Below the pieces are notes generated by a model that did not search any database, was not told the origin of the DNA, and was given only the letters and a program-made list of their open reading frames with translations. From Planctomycetaceae bacterium (GTDB taxonomy: Bacteria > Planctomycetota > Planctomycetia > Planctomycetales > Planctomycetaceae): 5,944 nt of DNA. Both the position numbers and the translations under genes were made by a program. Positions 1-5,800 of the stretch are shown here, piece after piece. The first letter of the stretch is position 1; each line of letters begins with the position of its first letter. The stretch lies in NCBI GenBank assembly GCA_947463775.1, contig CANHVD010000390.1, positions 1 through 5,944 of the forward strand, given 5' to 3'.

Positions 1-1218
1 CCCGAGATGGGCGACGAAGGACGAATTCCGCCTTCGCTCGACGGCGCGGGGGATAAGCTGAATGAGAACTGGCTAAAAACGATTCTGAACGAAGGTGCCA
101 AGGACCGACCTTACGTGGCGACTCGTATGCCAAAATTCGGAGCCAGCCAAACGGGATCGCTGGTCTCTCTCTTTGCTTCGACAGATGCACTCGGCGAAGA
201 CAAGCAGGTCACTTTTCCGGAGCCCGAGCATCGCATTAAAGCTGATGCCCGTCTGATGATTGGTGATCAGGCTCTGTCCTGCATCAAGTGCCACACTTTC
301 GATAAGTATGCCGCGACCGGAATCCAGTCACTGGACATGACAACAATGACTCGCCGCCTGCGTCGGGAGTGGTTTCATCGGTATCTGCTGGATCCACAGA
401 AGTATCGCAGCGGAACTCGCATGCCGGCTGCATGGCCGAAGGGTCGTTCTGTGGTGCCGCATATTCTGAACGGTGATTCGGATGTGCAGATTGAAGCCAT
501 TTGGACCTATCTTCTGGATGGCAAGAACGCCAAGGTGCCCAGCGGACTGCAGCGAGAAGCGATCGAGCTCATGCCTGGCGATCGGCCGATTGTCTATCGC
601 AACTTTATCGAAGGCCTGTCTCCTCGTGGCATCGCCGTAGGGTTCGCTGCGAAGGCACATTTTGCCTGGGACGCGGAACACATGACGCCACGATTGATCT
701 GGCATGGTGCCTTTATTGACGCCGCAAAGCACTGGGTCGATCGTGGTCCCGGGAATCAGGTTCCACTGGGCGACCATGTGATGACGCTTCCCGCCGGGCC
801 GCCTCTGGCTTCGCTGGAATCGCTGGATGGTGCCTGGCCCGATGGGAATCCGCGAGATAACGGCTTCGCTTTCAAGGGCTACTCTTTGGACAAAGCCGGC
901 GTTCCGACCTTCAAGTACCGCTGGAATGAGGCAACAGTGACAGACACGATCCTGCCGTTCGAGACCAGTCCGGATAACGGGCTGCAGAGAACTCTGACCG
1001 TAACGCCCGCCAACAAGCTGGAGAATGCGTGGCTGCGAATCGCCAGTAGCCAAAACGCTGAAGAGAGTGATGGCGCCGTCATTGTCGATGGCGTTCGCTT
1101 TCAGATTGAGGGCAAAGAGCCGATCGTGCGGACGATCAATAATCGCCGGGAGCTGTTAATCCCGATGACTATTAACGCTGGCGAAACAGCGACGGTCCGG
1201 ATCATCATGACCTGGTAA
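1..1218 (+). CDS. c-type cytochrome with C-terminal extension domain (5'-truncated by window edge)
   Basis: The frame is open from base 1 and ends at TAA 1216-1218; the ATG at 7 is probably internal, because the first residues already look like the middle of a cytochrome domain. Counting from that Met, residues 1-45 resemble the second half of a cytochrome c fold, with TRMPKFG (Met41) as a likely axial-ligand segment whose CxxCH would lie upstream of the window. A second domain has CIKCH at 92-96 (haem attachment) and TRMPAAWP (Met139) as a likely sixth ligand. Residues about 185-403 form a non-haem, beta-rich extension (GDRPIVYRNFIEG, PRLIWHGAFIDAAKHW) that I associate with planctomycete cytochromes next to dehydrogenase-like propellers. 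Such proteins act outside the cytoplasmic membrane as electron carriers; the signal peptide would be on the missing part. The next gene starts 67 bases downstream on the same strand, so co-transcription is likely. The haem domain is clear; the substrate and partner are inferred. Confidence 0.85.
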   Translation, partial: PEMGDEGRIPPSLDGAGDKLNENWLKTILNEGAKDRPYVATRMPKFGASQTGSLVSLFASTDALGEDKQVTFPEPEHRIKADARLMIGDQALSCIKCHTFDKYAATGIQSLDMTTMTRRLRREWFHRYLLDPQKYRSGTRMPAAWPKGRSVVPHILNGDSDVQIEAIWTYLLDGKNAKVPSGLQREAIELMPGDRPIVYRNFIEGLSPRGIAVGFAAKAHFAWDAEHMTPRLIWHGAFIDAAKHWVDRGPGNQVPLGDHVMTLPAGPPLASLESLDGAWPDGNPRDNGFAFKGYSLDKAGVPTFKYRWNEATVTDTILPFETSPDNGLQRTLTVTPANKLENAWLRIASSQNAEESDGAVIVDGVRFQIEGKEPIVRTINNRRELLIPMTINAGETATVRIIMTW

Positions 1219-1285
1219 TTCTCTTGCTCTGGTATTTCTGTTTCCTCCAAGTCTCGCCATCGCCCACCGCGTTCAGGTTATCACC

Positions 1286-2758
1286 ATGAAACATATCCTT
1301 TTCTCCTGCCTCGCTGCTGTCTTTCTGCAGGCCATTGTTGTTGCTCAGACGACAGTCCCGACCGAGGACGACTATTACCCACTCGCCCGCTTCACGATTC
1401 CAAAAGGTATCGTGCTCGAAGCCGGAGCGATTGAGTCTCTTCCCGACGGAACGCTGGCTGTTTCAACTCGCCGTGGTGACATCTATCGCGTCACAAATCC
1501 TTTGGATGAGGATCCCTCGAAAGCCACTTACGAATTGTTTGCTCAGGGCCTCCATGAAGTGCTGGGACTGACGTTCAAAGACGGCTGGCTCTACGCCACT
1601 CAACGTGGTGAAGTGACTCGGCTGCGTGATACGGATGATGATGGTCTGGCTGATGAAATCGAAACCTTCAGCGACAACTGGGGCATCAACGGTGACTATC
1701 ACGAGTATGCCTTTGGTTCACCGTTCGACAAGGACGGAAACATGTGGGTTGTGCTGTGTCTGACGGGCTCATTTGGCAGCGACTGCCCTTGGCGAGGCTG
1801 GGCGGTCCGAATTGATCCGAACGGAAAAATGATTCCGACGTGCAGCGGAATTCGCTCGCCCGGTGGCATCGCCTTCAACGCCGAAGGCGACGTCTTCTAC
1901 ACAGATAACCAAGGCCCGTGGAACGGGACATGTAGCCTGAAATGGCTGCGACCCGGTTCTTTTCAGGGGCATCCCGGAGGCAATCGCTGGTTCTCAAAAA
2001 CCGAAGGCGGGGCGAAGTCGGCTCCGAAGGAACCCGAAAGCGGCAGCCGCATCGTCGTGGAGGCGGACAAGATTCCGGAGTATGAGCCACCCGTCATCCT
2101 GTTCCCCTATCAGAAGATGGGCCAAAGCGCAAGCGGGATTGCGTGTGATGTGAGCGGCGGAAAGTTCGGTCCGTTCCAGAATCAGATGTTCGTGGGCGAC
2201 GTGACTCACAGCACGGTGATGCGATGCTTCATCGAGAAAGTCGATGGGCACTATCAGGGGGCGTGCTTCCCGTTTCGCGAAGGCATCGGCTCAGGCACGC
2301 TGGCACTCCGAATGATGGACGATGGTTCGATGTTCGTCGGTGGCACAAATCGTGGCTGGGGCTCTCGCGGAACGAAACCGTTCTCGCTCGAGCGCCTGCG
2401 GTGGACCGGAAAGGTGCCATTTGAGATTCACGAGATGCGTGCCAAGCCCGACGGTTTCGAGCTGACGTTCACAGAGCCTGTTGATGCTGAGATTGCTCGC
2501 AAGCCGGACACATGGAAGCTGCAGACCTACTGCTACATCTTTCAGTCGTCGTACGGCAGTCCGGAAGTCGATCACACAACGCCAACCGTCAAGGAAGTCG
2601 CTGTATCTGAGGACGGGCTGTCGGTTCGGCTGAAGGTGGACGGCCTGCAGCGTGGCCATGTGCACGAACTTCATGCGGACGCGTTGAAGTCAAAGGGCGG
2701 AATGCCTCTGCTGCATTCTTCAGCGTATTACACGCTGCACTACATCCCAAAGGAATAG
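1286..2758 (+). CDS. exported beta-propeller, PQQ-type sugar dehydrogenase-like / membrane-bound dehydrogenase-like protein
   Basis: This 490-aa protein starts at ATG 1286 with a weak AGG at 1275-1277. Residues 1-20 form a signal peptide (MKH, hydrophobic stretch, VVA before Q21), so the mature protein is periplasmic or extracellular. Residues about 30-375 show repeated propeller-blade patterns: IESLPDGTLAVSTRRGDIYRV, GLHEVLGLTFKDGWLYATQRGEVTRL, SPFDKDGNMWVV, IRSPGGIAFNAEGDVFYTDNQG and LRMMDDGSMFVGGTNRGW. This is the style of glucose/sorbosone dehydrogenase-like propellers common in Planctomycetota. DTDDDGLAD at 115-123 is an EF-hand-like calcium loop. From about 378 to 490 a beta-rich tail (FELTFTEPVD, LSVRLKVDGLQRGHVHELHADAL) resembles an Ig-like module. 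It follows the cytochrome gene closely, which suggests electron transfer from a propeller-bound reaction to haem. PQQ binding cannot be shown from the sequence; a purely binding propeller is the alternative. Confidence 0.82.
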   Translation: MKHILFSCLAAVFLQAIVVAQTTVPTEDDYYPLARFTIPKGIVLEAGAIESLPDGTLAVSTRRGDIYRVTNPLDEDPSKATYELFAQGLHEVLGLTFKDGWLYATQRGEVTRLRDTDDDGLADEIETFSDNWGINGDYHEYAFGSPFDKDGNMWVVLCLTGSFGSDCPWRGWAVRIDPNGKMIPTCSGIRSPGGIAFNAEGDVFYTDNQGPWNGTCSLKWLRPGSFQGHPGGNRWFSKTEGGAKSAPKEPESGSRIVVEADKIPEYEPPVILFPYQKMGQSASGIACDVSGGKFGPFQNQMFVGDVTHSTVMRCFIEKVDGHYQGACFPFREGIGSGTLALRMMDDGSMFVGGTNRGWGSRGTKPFSLERLRWTGKVPFEIHEMRAKPDGFELTFTEPVDAEIARKPDTWKLQTYCYIFQSSYGSPEVDHTTPTVKEVAVSEDGLSVRLKVDGLQRGHVHELHADALKSKGGMPLLHSSAYYTLHYIPKE

Positions 2759-2769
2759 GCTGCCCAGGT

Positions 2770-2847
2770 TCAGAAAAGGGGTCAGGAACCAATAGCCAAA
2801 TGGCCCGGAGGGTGCTGCGCACTATTGGTTCCTGACCCCTTTTCTGA
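2770..2847. repeat. perfect 26-bp inverted repeat (REP/MITE-like palindrome) between convergent genes
   Basis: Bases 2770-2795 and 2822-2847 are exact reverse complements, 26 of 26, separated by 26 bases. The arms contain the string AAAAGGGGTCAGGAACC. The centre holds two further mini-hairpins: CCC-gga-GGG at 2804-2812 and GTGC-tgc-GCAC at 2812-2822, the latter reaching one base into the right arm. From memory, palindromes with AAAAGGGGTCAGGAACC-like arms are widely dispersed in some bacteria, often with IS200-like REP-associated tyrosine transposases (RAYT); no transposase is present here. The element begins 12 bases after the stop of the propeller gene and ends 9 bases before the stop of the minus-strand gene, so it could also end transcription from both sides. 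There is no classical U-tract beyond the stem; the only T-run (2839-2842) is inside the right arm. Confidence 0.85.
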
Positions 2848-2856
2848 GCCCAATGT

Positions 2857-3255
2857 TCAAGCAGCATCCCGCATGATGTCTTCAACCACCTGGCGACGTT
2901 TGGACCGGCGGCGGAGTTTGTGCATCCAGCGATCTTCGCCGTCGTCTGTTTCTTTGAGGAACGATCCGGCCAGCAGGCGATAGAAGAACAGAAGAGTGAA
3001 TGCTCCGAAGACAGCAGCGAAGAAGCCCTTCACACTGATCGGATCCACTGTGGCATCGCGCCAGAAGAACAGCACGGTTCCGCATCCGATCACGCTGCCG
3101 CCGATGCCGGTCAGCATGGTCGCCACGGCGCCACCTGGATCGCGGCCTGGCATCACGGCCTTGGCGGCGAGGCCGGTCAGGGTACCGAAACCAACCCAGC
3201 GCAGAAGCTCATTGACGCTGGTGCGTAAGACTTCGACGAATTCAGCTTCTGTCAT
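2857..3255 (-). CDS. small integral membrane protein, GlsB/YeaQ/YmgE (transglycosylase-associated protein) family-like
   Basis: I prefer the ATG at 3253-3255 (132 aa), which has GGAG eight bases upstream; a GTG start at 3310-3312 would add 19 polar residues (ESDKYAEKRRQEK) and has no evident ribosome site. Residues about 19-64 carry the family pattern, a hydrophobic segment then GLAAKAVMPGRDPGGAVATMLTGIGGSVIG, that is, the G-x(n)-MPGxDPGG turn followed by a glycine-rich helix. A third hydrophobic segment lies at 76-96 (GFFAAVFGAFTLLFFYRLL). The tail is strongly basic (KLRRRSKRRQVVEDIMRDAA), probably cytoplasmic, and longer than in the usual 80-90-aa relatives. Family members are linked to general or envelope stress, but their molecular role is poorly known. 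The gene converges on the propeller gene across the palindrome and is divergent from the 178-aa membrane-protein gene. Confidence 0.78.
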   Translation of the reverse strand: MTEAEFVEVLRTSVNELLRWVGFGTLTGLAAKAVMPGRDPGGAVATMLTGIGGSVIGCGTVLFFWRDATVDPISVKGFFAAVFGAFTLLFFYRLLAGSFLKETDDGEDRWMHKLRRRSKRRQVVEDIMRDAA

Positions 3256-3301
3256 GATTGGGACTCCTGCTTTCTCCTGTCTTCTCTTTTCGGCATACTT
3301 G

Positions 3302-3355
3302 TCCGATTCCACGCAGTCCGAAAACTCTTCTTCGAGGACTGTCCGTTGAATCGGA
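3302..3355. promoter_or_regulatory. long imperfect inverted repeat in the divergent promoter region
   Basis: TCCGATTC (3302-3309) pairs with GAATCGGA (3348-3355), ACG (3311-3313) with CGT (3344-3346), and CAGTCC (3314-3319) with GGACTG (3336-3341). Together this gives 17 base pairs interrupted only by a 1x1 mismatch and a 2-base bulge, around a 16-base loop. It lies 47 bases upstream of the chosen minus-strand ATG and 39-63 bases upstream of the plus-strand candidate starts. It may be an operator for the divergent pair or a leader hairpin in the minus transcript. If the GTG at 3310-3312 were the true start, that codon would lie inside the stem. No convincing -35/-10 pair was identified. Confidence 0.5.
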
Positions 3356-3362
3356 GAACTTT

Positions 3363-3377
3363 CGGCAATTGTTGCCG
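3363..3377. promoter_or_regulatory. short inverted repeat, candidate operator
   Basis: CGGCAA-ttg-TTGCCG is a perfect 6-bp inverted repeat with a 3-base centre, just downstream of the long hairpin and 17-41 bases before the two possible starts of the plus-strand membrane-protein gene. The size and symmetry suit a dimeric regulator's half-sites, but nothing else supports regulator binding, and a 6-bp repeat can occur by chance. Confidence 0.3.
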
Positions 3378-3418
3378 GTCACCGTCGACCTTAAATGCCC
3401 CTTTCCTGCGGGATACCG

Positions 3419-3955
3419 ATGAAATTGCCGCCTGACGTTATTCGCTATTTGCTGATCGGGCAGGTGGTCATCCCGATTTTCATCAATGCCACCATCACGT
3501 TTGGTATTGGCTGGATCACTTTTCGCCAGCAGGCAACCGTCACGGTCTGGGTTCTCGACAAGGGAGCGGTCACCGATTTTCTGGGCGCCTGCTACTTGCT
3601 TCCAGCGATCACGTGTCTGATTGCAACGCCGATCGTTCGAGGTCAGGTAGCTCGCGGTGACGTGCCTGCTCTCACCGTTGACATGACCGGAACGTGGGTT
3701 CGGTTCTTCCGAGGCGGTCTGATCTGGCGGGCGACAAAGTTTGGTCTGACCGGCCTGATAAGTTTGATCGGCCCCGTGATGGCCACCTGGAGTTTGTTTG
3801 GTTCCGACACGATCGCTACATTCTGGTTCCTGCTGGTCAAAGTCGCCTTCGCCACTCTGCTGGGATGTGTTGTGACCCCACTGATAGCGATCGTTGCTAT
3901 GACAGATGCACCCAAATCCCACGATCCAGAAACCGCTTCATGTTCAGAGATCTGA
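3419..3955 (+). CDS. hypothetical integral membrane protein, about four transmembrane helices
   Basis: I do not recognise a family. The ATG at 3419 (178 aa, MKLPPDVIRYLLIG) is chosen because the hydrophobic segment follows soon after a short charged N-terminus; an in-frame ATG at 3395 would add eight residues (MPLSCGIP). Neither has a strong Shine-Dalgarno site. Hydrophobic stretches lie at about 10-34 (YLLIGQVVIPIFINATITFGIGWIT), 51-73 (VTDFLGACYLLPAITCLIATPIV), 107-127 and 133-161. Between helices 2 and 3 is a hydrophilic stretch (RGQVARGDVPALTVDMTGTWVRFFRGG) containing arginines. The last 16 residues are polar. The next gene begins inside the end of this one, so the two products are probably made together and may interact. 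Cell location is the inner membrane; function unknown. Confidence 0.72.
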   Translation: MKLPPDVIRYLLIGQVVIPIFINATITFGIGWITFRQQATVTVWVLDKGAVTDFLGACYLLPAITCLIATPIVRGQVARGDVPALTVDMTGTWVRFFRGGLIWRATKFGLTGLISLIGPVMATWSLFGSDTIATFWFLLVKVAFATLLGCVVTPLIAIVAMTDAPKSHDPETASCSEI

Positions 3956-4161
3956 TTCCCTATCTGGTACAAGGACTGTTTCTGCTGGGATTCCTGGCTC
4001 AGCTCTGGTTTGGCATAGCGATCCTGGGGAGGCCGGGAAATCACGAGGTTGTTTATCGAGAGAAATCCCCTGTCAAGTTCTGGCTGATTATCCTGGCAGA
4101 GCTGGCTGTGGGGATGGTGATTGGCTTATATCAGTACGATGCGACCATAATGATGGGTTAG
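3940..4161 (+). CDS. hypothetical small membrane protein (73 aa), overlapping the preceding gene
   Basis: The ATG at 3940-3942 lies 16 bases inside the end of the preceding gene, in another frame (the upstream stop is TGA 3953-3955), and the frame ends at TAG 4159-4161. The frame is open further upstream (to an ATG at 3694), but that part reads as polar, arginine-rich out-of-frame sequence over the neighbour, so MFRDLIPYLVQG is the sensible start. The 73 residues have two clear hydrophobic helices, about 7-28 (YLVQGLFLLGFLAQLWFGIAIL) and 48-68 (FWLIILAELAVGMVIGLYQY), joined by a polar loop with GRPGNHEVVYREKSPVK. No Shine-Dalgarno site is visible, which fits translational coupling to the upstream gene. 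No family recognised; a partner subunit of the 178-aa protein is the simplest inference. Confidence 0.65.
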   Translation: MFRDLIPYLVQGLFLLGFLAQLWFGIAILGRPGNHEVVYREKSPVKFWLIILAELAVGMVIGLYQYDATIMMG

Positions 4162-4266
4162 ACGTCACCACTTTTGGACTCGCTCCGAGGTCTCATTCCT
4201 GTTCAGGATACTCTGGACCTTCGATGTTTGGCCCATTCCCCGACTTCCGATGAAGGACACGCTGCA
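4162..4266. other. intergenic region before the DMFase-like gene
   Basis: This 105-base gap probably contains the end of the membrane-protein operon and the promoter of the next gene. A weak structure is visible: AGGTC (4188-4192) with GACCT (4216-4220), enclosing TCCT-gttc-AGGA (4197-4208). It lacks a T-tract, so I do not call it a terminator. AAGGA at 4253-4257 is the ribosome site of the following gene. No promoter could be assigned. Confidence 0.35.
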
Positions 4267-5709
4267 ATGAGAGTTCCTGTGTTTCAGACACTGTGTCTGA
4301 CGGTGATACTGACGATTCTGTCCGGCTCTTATCCCACCGCCGTCGCTCAATCAGACTTGCCTCCCAGCCTGTACATCGAAGCGTATCCGGATCGAACAAG
4401 CGTCGCAGCCAACGAAGATCTGGCCTTCCACACATCCACGACTGCCGCCGAATACAGCCTGGAGATTGCTCGCATCGGTGCCAAACGCGAGGTCGTGTTT
4501 CAGAAGTCCGGCATCCCAGGTGGTGGAGTTCATCCGATTCCTGAACATGCCAGCGCCAATGGGTGTGGCTGGCCGATTAGCTTTTCGATGCCGGTTCCTT
4601 CCGAATGGAAGTCCGGGGACTACACCGCCACATTTAAAGTTAGCGACGGAGGCGGCAAGTTTGTCGCTCGTAATCGCCGGACGGCCGAAATGGAATCATG
4701 GTTTGTTGTTCGTCCTTCGAGCTTCGACAAGAACGTAAAGATCCTGCTTCAGCTCGCCACGAACACCTACAACGCTTACAACAACTGGGGCGGCAGCAGC
4801 CTTTACGCTTACCATGGTCGAGCCAACCTGCAGGGGCATCGAGTGTCCTTTCAGCGGCCTCAAAGCAGTCTGTTTCCCAACTGGGAACAACCTTTTGTCG
4901 CGTGGGCAGAATCAAACGGCTTCACGATCGACTATTGCTCGAACCTCGATCTGGAGCAGCGGCCGGAACTACTCGAACACTATTCTCTGGTTCTAAGCGT
5001 TGGCCATGACGAATACTGGTCTGCCGGGATGCGTGATCGTCTGGAAGCATGGATCGCGAAGGGCGGGAACGTGGCCTTTTTCAGCGGGAACACGTGCTGC
5101 TGGCAGGTTCGTCCCGAAGAGAACGGACAGGCCCTGACCTGTTACAAACAGGCGTTCAATCTCGACCCGGTGTTCAAGACTGACGACCATAGTTTGCTGA
5201 CGACGACATGGAGCCACCATCTGGTGAAGCGGCCGGAAAATCTCCTGACGGGTGTCGGTTTCCTGTACGGCGGATATCACAAAAGCCACGGCCAGTTCAT
5301 GGACGGCAGCGGAGCGTTTACGGTTCATCGCCCCGATCACTGGATGTTTGCCGATACAAATCTGAAGCCCGGCGACAGCTTTGGTGGCCAGCATACGATC
5401 GTTGGTTACGAATGTGACGGTTGTGAGCTGCAATGGAAGGACGGCCTTCCTTCGCCGACTCATCGCGACGGGACACCCAAATCGTTTGAGGTTCTGGCGA
5501 CGTGTCAGGCTCAATGGGCTCCGGACGACTGCGAGTGGTACGACCAGTGGGAACCGGGTCGAATCGGCGCGGCGTGCCTGGGTATTCGCACCGACGGCGG
5601 AACCGTCTTCACCTGTGGTTCCACCGACTGGGCTCACGGCCTGCGTGGCGGTGACACCGTAGTCGAACAGATCACTCGCAACATCCTGAAGAAGTTGTCG
5701 GCACCCTGA
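4267..5709 (+). CDS. exported N,N-dimethylformamidase large (beta) subunit-like protein
   Basis: The start at ATG 4267 (480 aa) is preferred over an in-frame ATG at 4174 because AAGGA sits nine bases before it and because residues 1-28 then form a signal peptide (MRVPVFQTLCLTVILTILSG...AVA before Q28). Residues about 33-150 are beta-rich (IEAYPDRTSVAANEDLAFHTST, SGDYTATFKV). From about 158 onward the sequence matches the C-terminal domain of the N,N-dimethylformamidase large-subunit-like family: TYNAYNNWGGSSLYAY (168-182), VSFQRP, VLSVGHDEYWS (242-252), NVAFFSGNTCCWQVR (268-282) and VFTCGSTDWAHGL (447-459). Characterised DMFase hydrolyses DMF to dimethylamine and formate using iron held by two Tyr and one Glu; from memory, Tyr120 or a neighbour, Tyr168 and Glu249 are the likely equivalents. 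Many family members have unknown amide substrates. The domain call is firm, the DMF substrate is not. A C383-D-G-C386 pair and several other cysteines are notable for an exported protein. Confidence 0.85.
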   Translation: MRVPVFQTLCLTVILTILSGSYPTAVAQSDLPPSLYIEAYPDRTSVAANEDLAFHTSTTAAEYSLEIARIGAKREVVFQKSGIPGGGVHPIPEHASANGCGWPISFSMPVPSEWKSGDYTATFKVSDGGGKFVARNRRTAEMESWFVVRPSSFDKNVKILLQLATNTYNAYNNWGGSSLYAYHGRANLQGHRVSFQRPQSSLFPNWEQPFVAWAESNGFTIDYCSNLDLEQRPELLEHYSLVLSVGHDEYWSAGMRDRLEAWIAKGGNVAFFSGNTCCWQVRPEENGQALTCYKQAFNLDPVFKTDDHSLLTTTWSHHLVKRPENLLTGVGFLYGGYHKSHGQFMDGSGAFTVHRPDHWMFADTNLKPGDSFGGQHTIVGYECDGCELQWKDGLPSPTHRDGTPKSFEVLATCQAQWAPDDCEWYDQWEPGRIGAACLGIRTDGGTVFTCGSTDWAHGLRGGDTVVEQITRNILKKLSAP

Positions 5710-5731
5710 TTCCGGCGATCCTGTTGCCGTA

Positions 5732-5753
5732 CGATGGGCATTCCTGCCCGTCG
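5732..5753. terminator. hairpin after the DMFase-like gene, possible bidirectional terminator or repeat
   Basis: CGAT-GGGCA-ttcc-TGCCC-GTCG folds into a nine-pair stem (eight Watson-Crick pairs plus one U-G when read as plus-strand RNA) with a 4-base loop, 22 bases after the TGA of the DMFase-like gene. It is followed only by a loose T-rich stretch (AATTGTTCTC), so it is not a textbook intrinsic terminator. Its position between convergent stops supports a 3'-end role. Confidence 0.45.
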
Positions 5754-5775
5754 AATTGTTCTCGGCCACAAATGC

Positions 5776-5800
5776 CGAACGTACGACATTTCTACGTTCG
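5776..5800. terminator. second hairpin abutting the minus-strand stop codon
   Basis: CGAACGTA (5776-5783) and TACGTTCG (5793-5800) are perfect 8-bp inverted arms around a 9-base loop. The right arm ends immediately next to the TAG (5801-5803) of the minus-strand gene. It may act as the 3' end of that gene's transcript or, with the hairpin at 5732-5753, form part of a dispersed intergenic element; both hairpins lie beside TACGA/GTACGAC strings. Confidence 0.45.

Noticed and set aside
328..1053. 241-codon minus-strand open frame
   Set aside because: It is antisense to the cytochrome gene, with a composition typical of a shadow frame (many Arg, Gln, His) and no recognisable domain.
2770..2847. 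CRISPR repeat or insertion-sequence end pair
   Set aside because: There are only two inverted arms, no direct repeat series with spacers, no transposase between them and no obvious target-site duplication.
2996..3349. 117-codon plus-strand frame
   Set aside because: It is a shadow of the GlsB-like gene, Pro/Ser/Thr-rich, with no ribosome site; the minus-strand reading has transmembrane helices and the family motif.
3242..3922. 226-codon minus-strand open frame
   Set aside because: The translation is polar and low in hydrophobic residues, unlike the coherent four-helix pattern on the plus strand. It also overlaps the GlsB-like gene's start and regulatory spacer.
3694..3939. Upstream extension of the 73-aa membrane-protein frame
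   Set aside because: The region before the ATG at 3940 is in a different frame of the 178-aa gene and reads as polar Arg/Asp-rich sequence, so it is taken as non-coding in that frame.
4174..4266. N-terminal extension of the DMFase-like protein from an earlier ATG
   Set aside because: It would bury the signal peptide 31 residues inside the protein and lacks a ribosome site, whereas the ATG at 4267 has AAGGA at a good distance.
4993..5769. 258-codon minus-strand open frame
   Set aside because: It lies entirely opposite the clear DMFase-like gene, and its translation is arginine- and valine-rich without any family pattern. It runs past the convergent stop, where the real minus-strand gene uses another frame ending at 5801.
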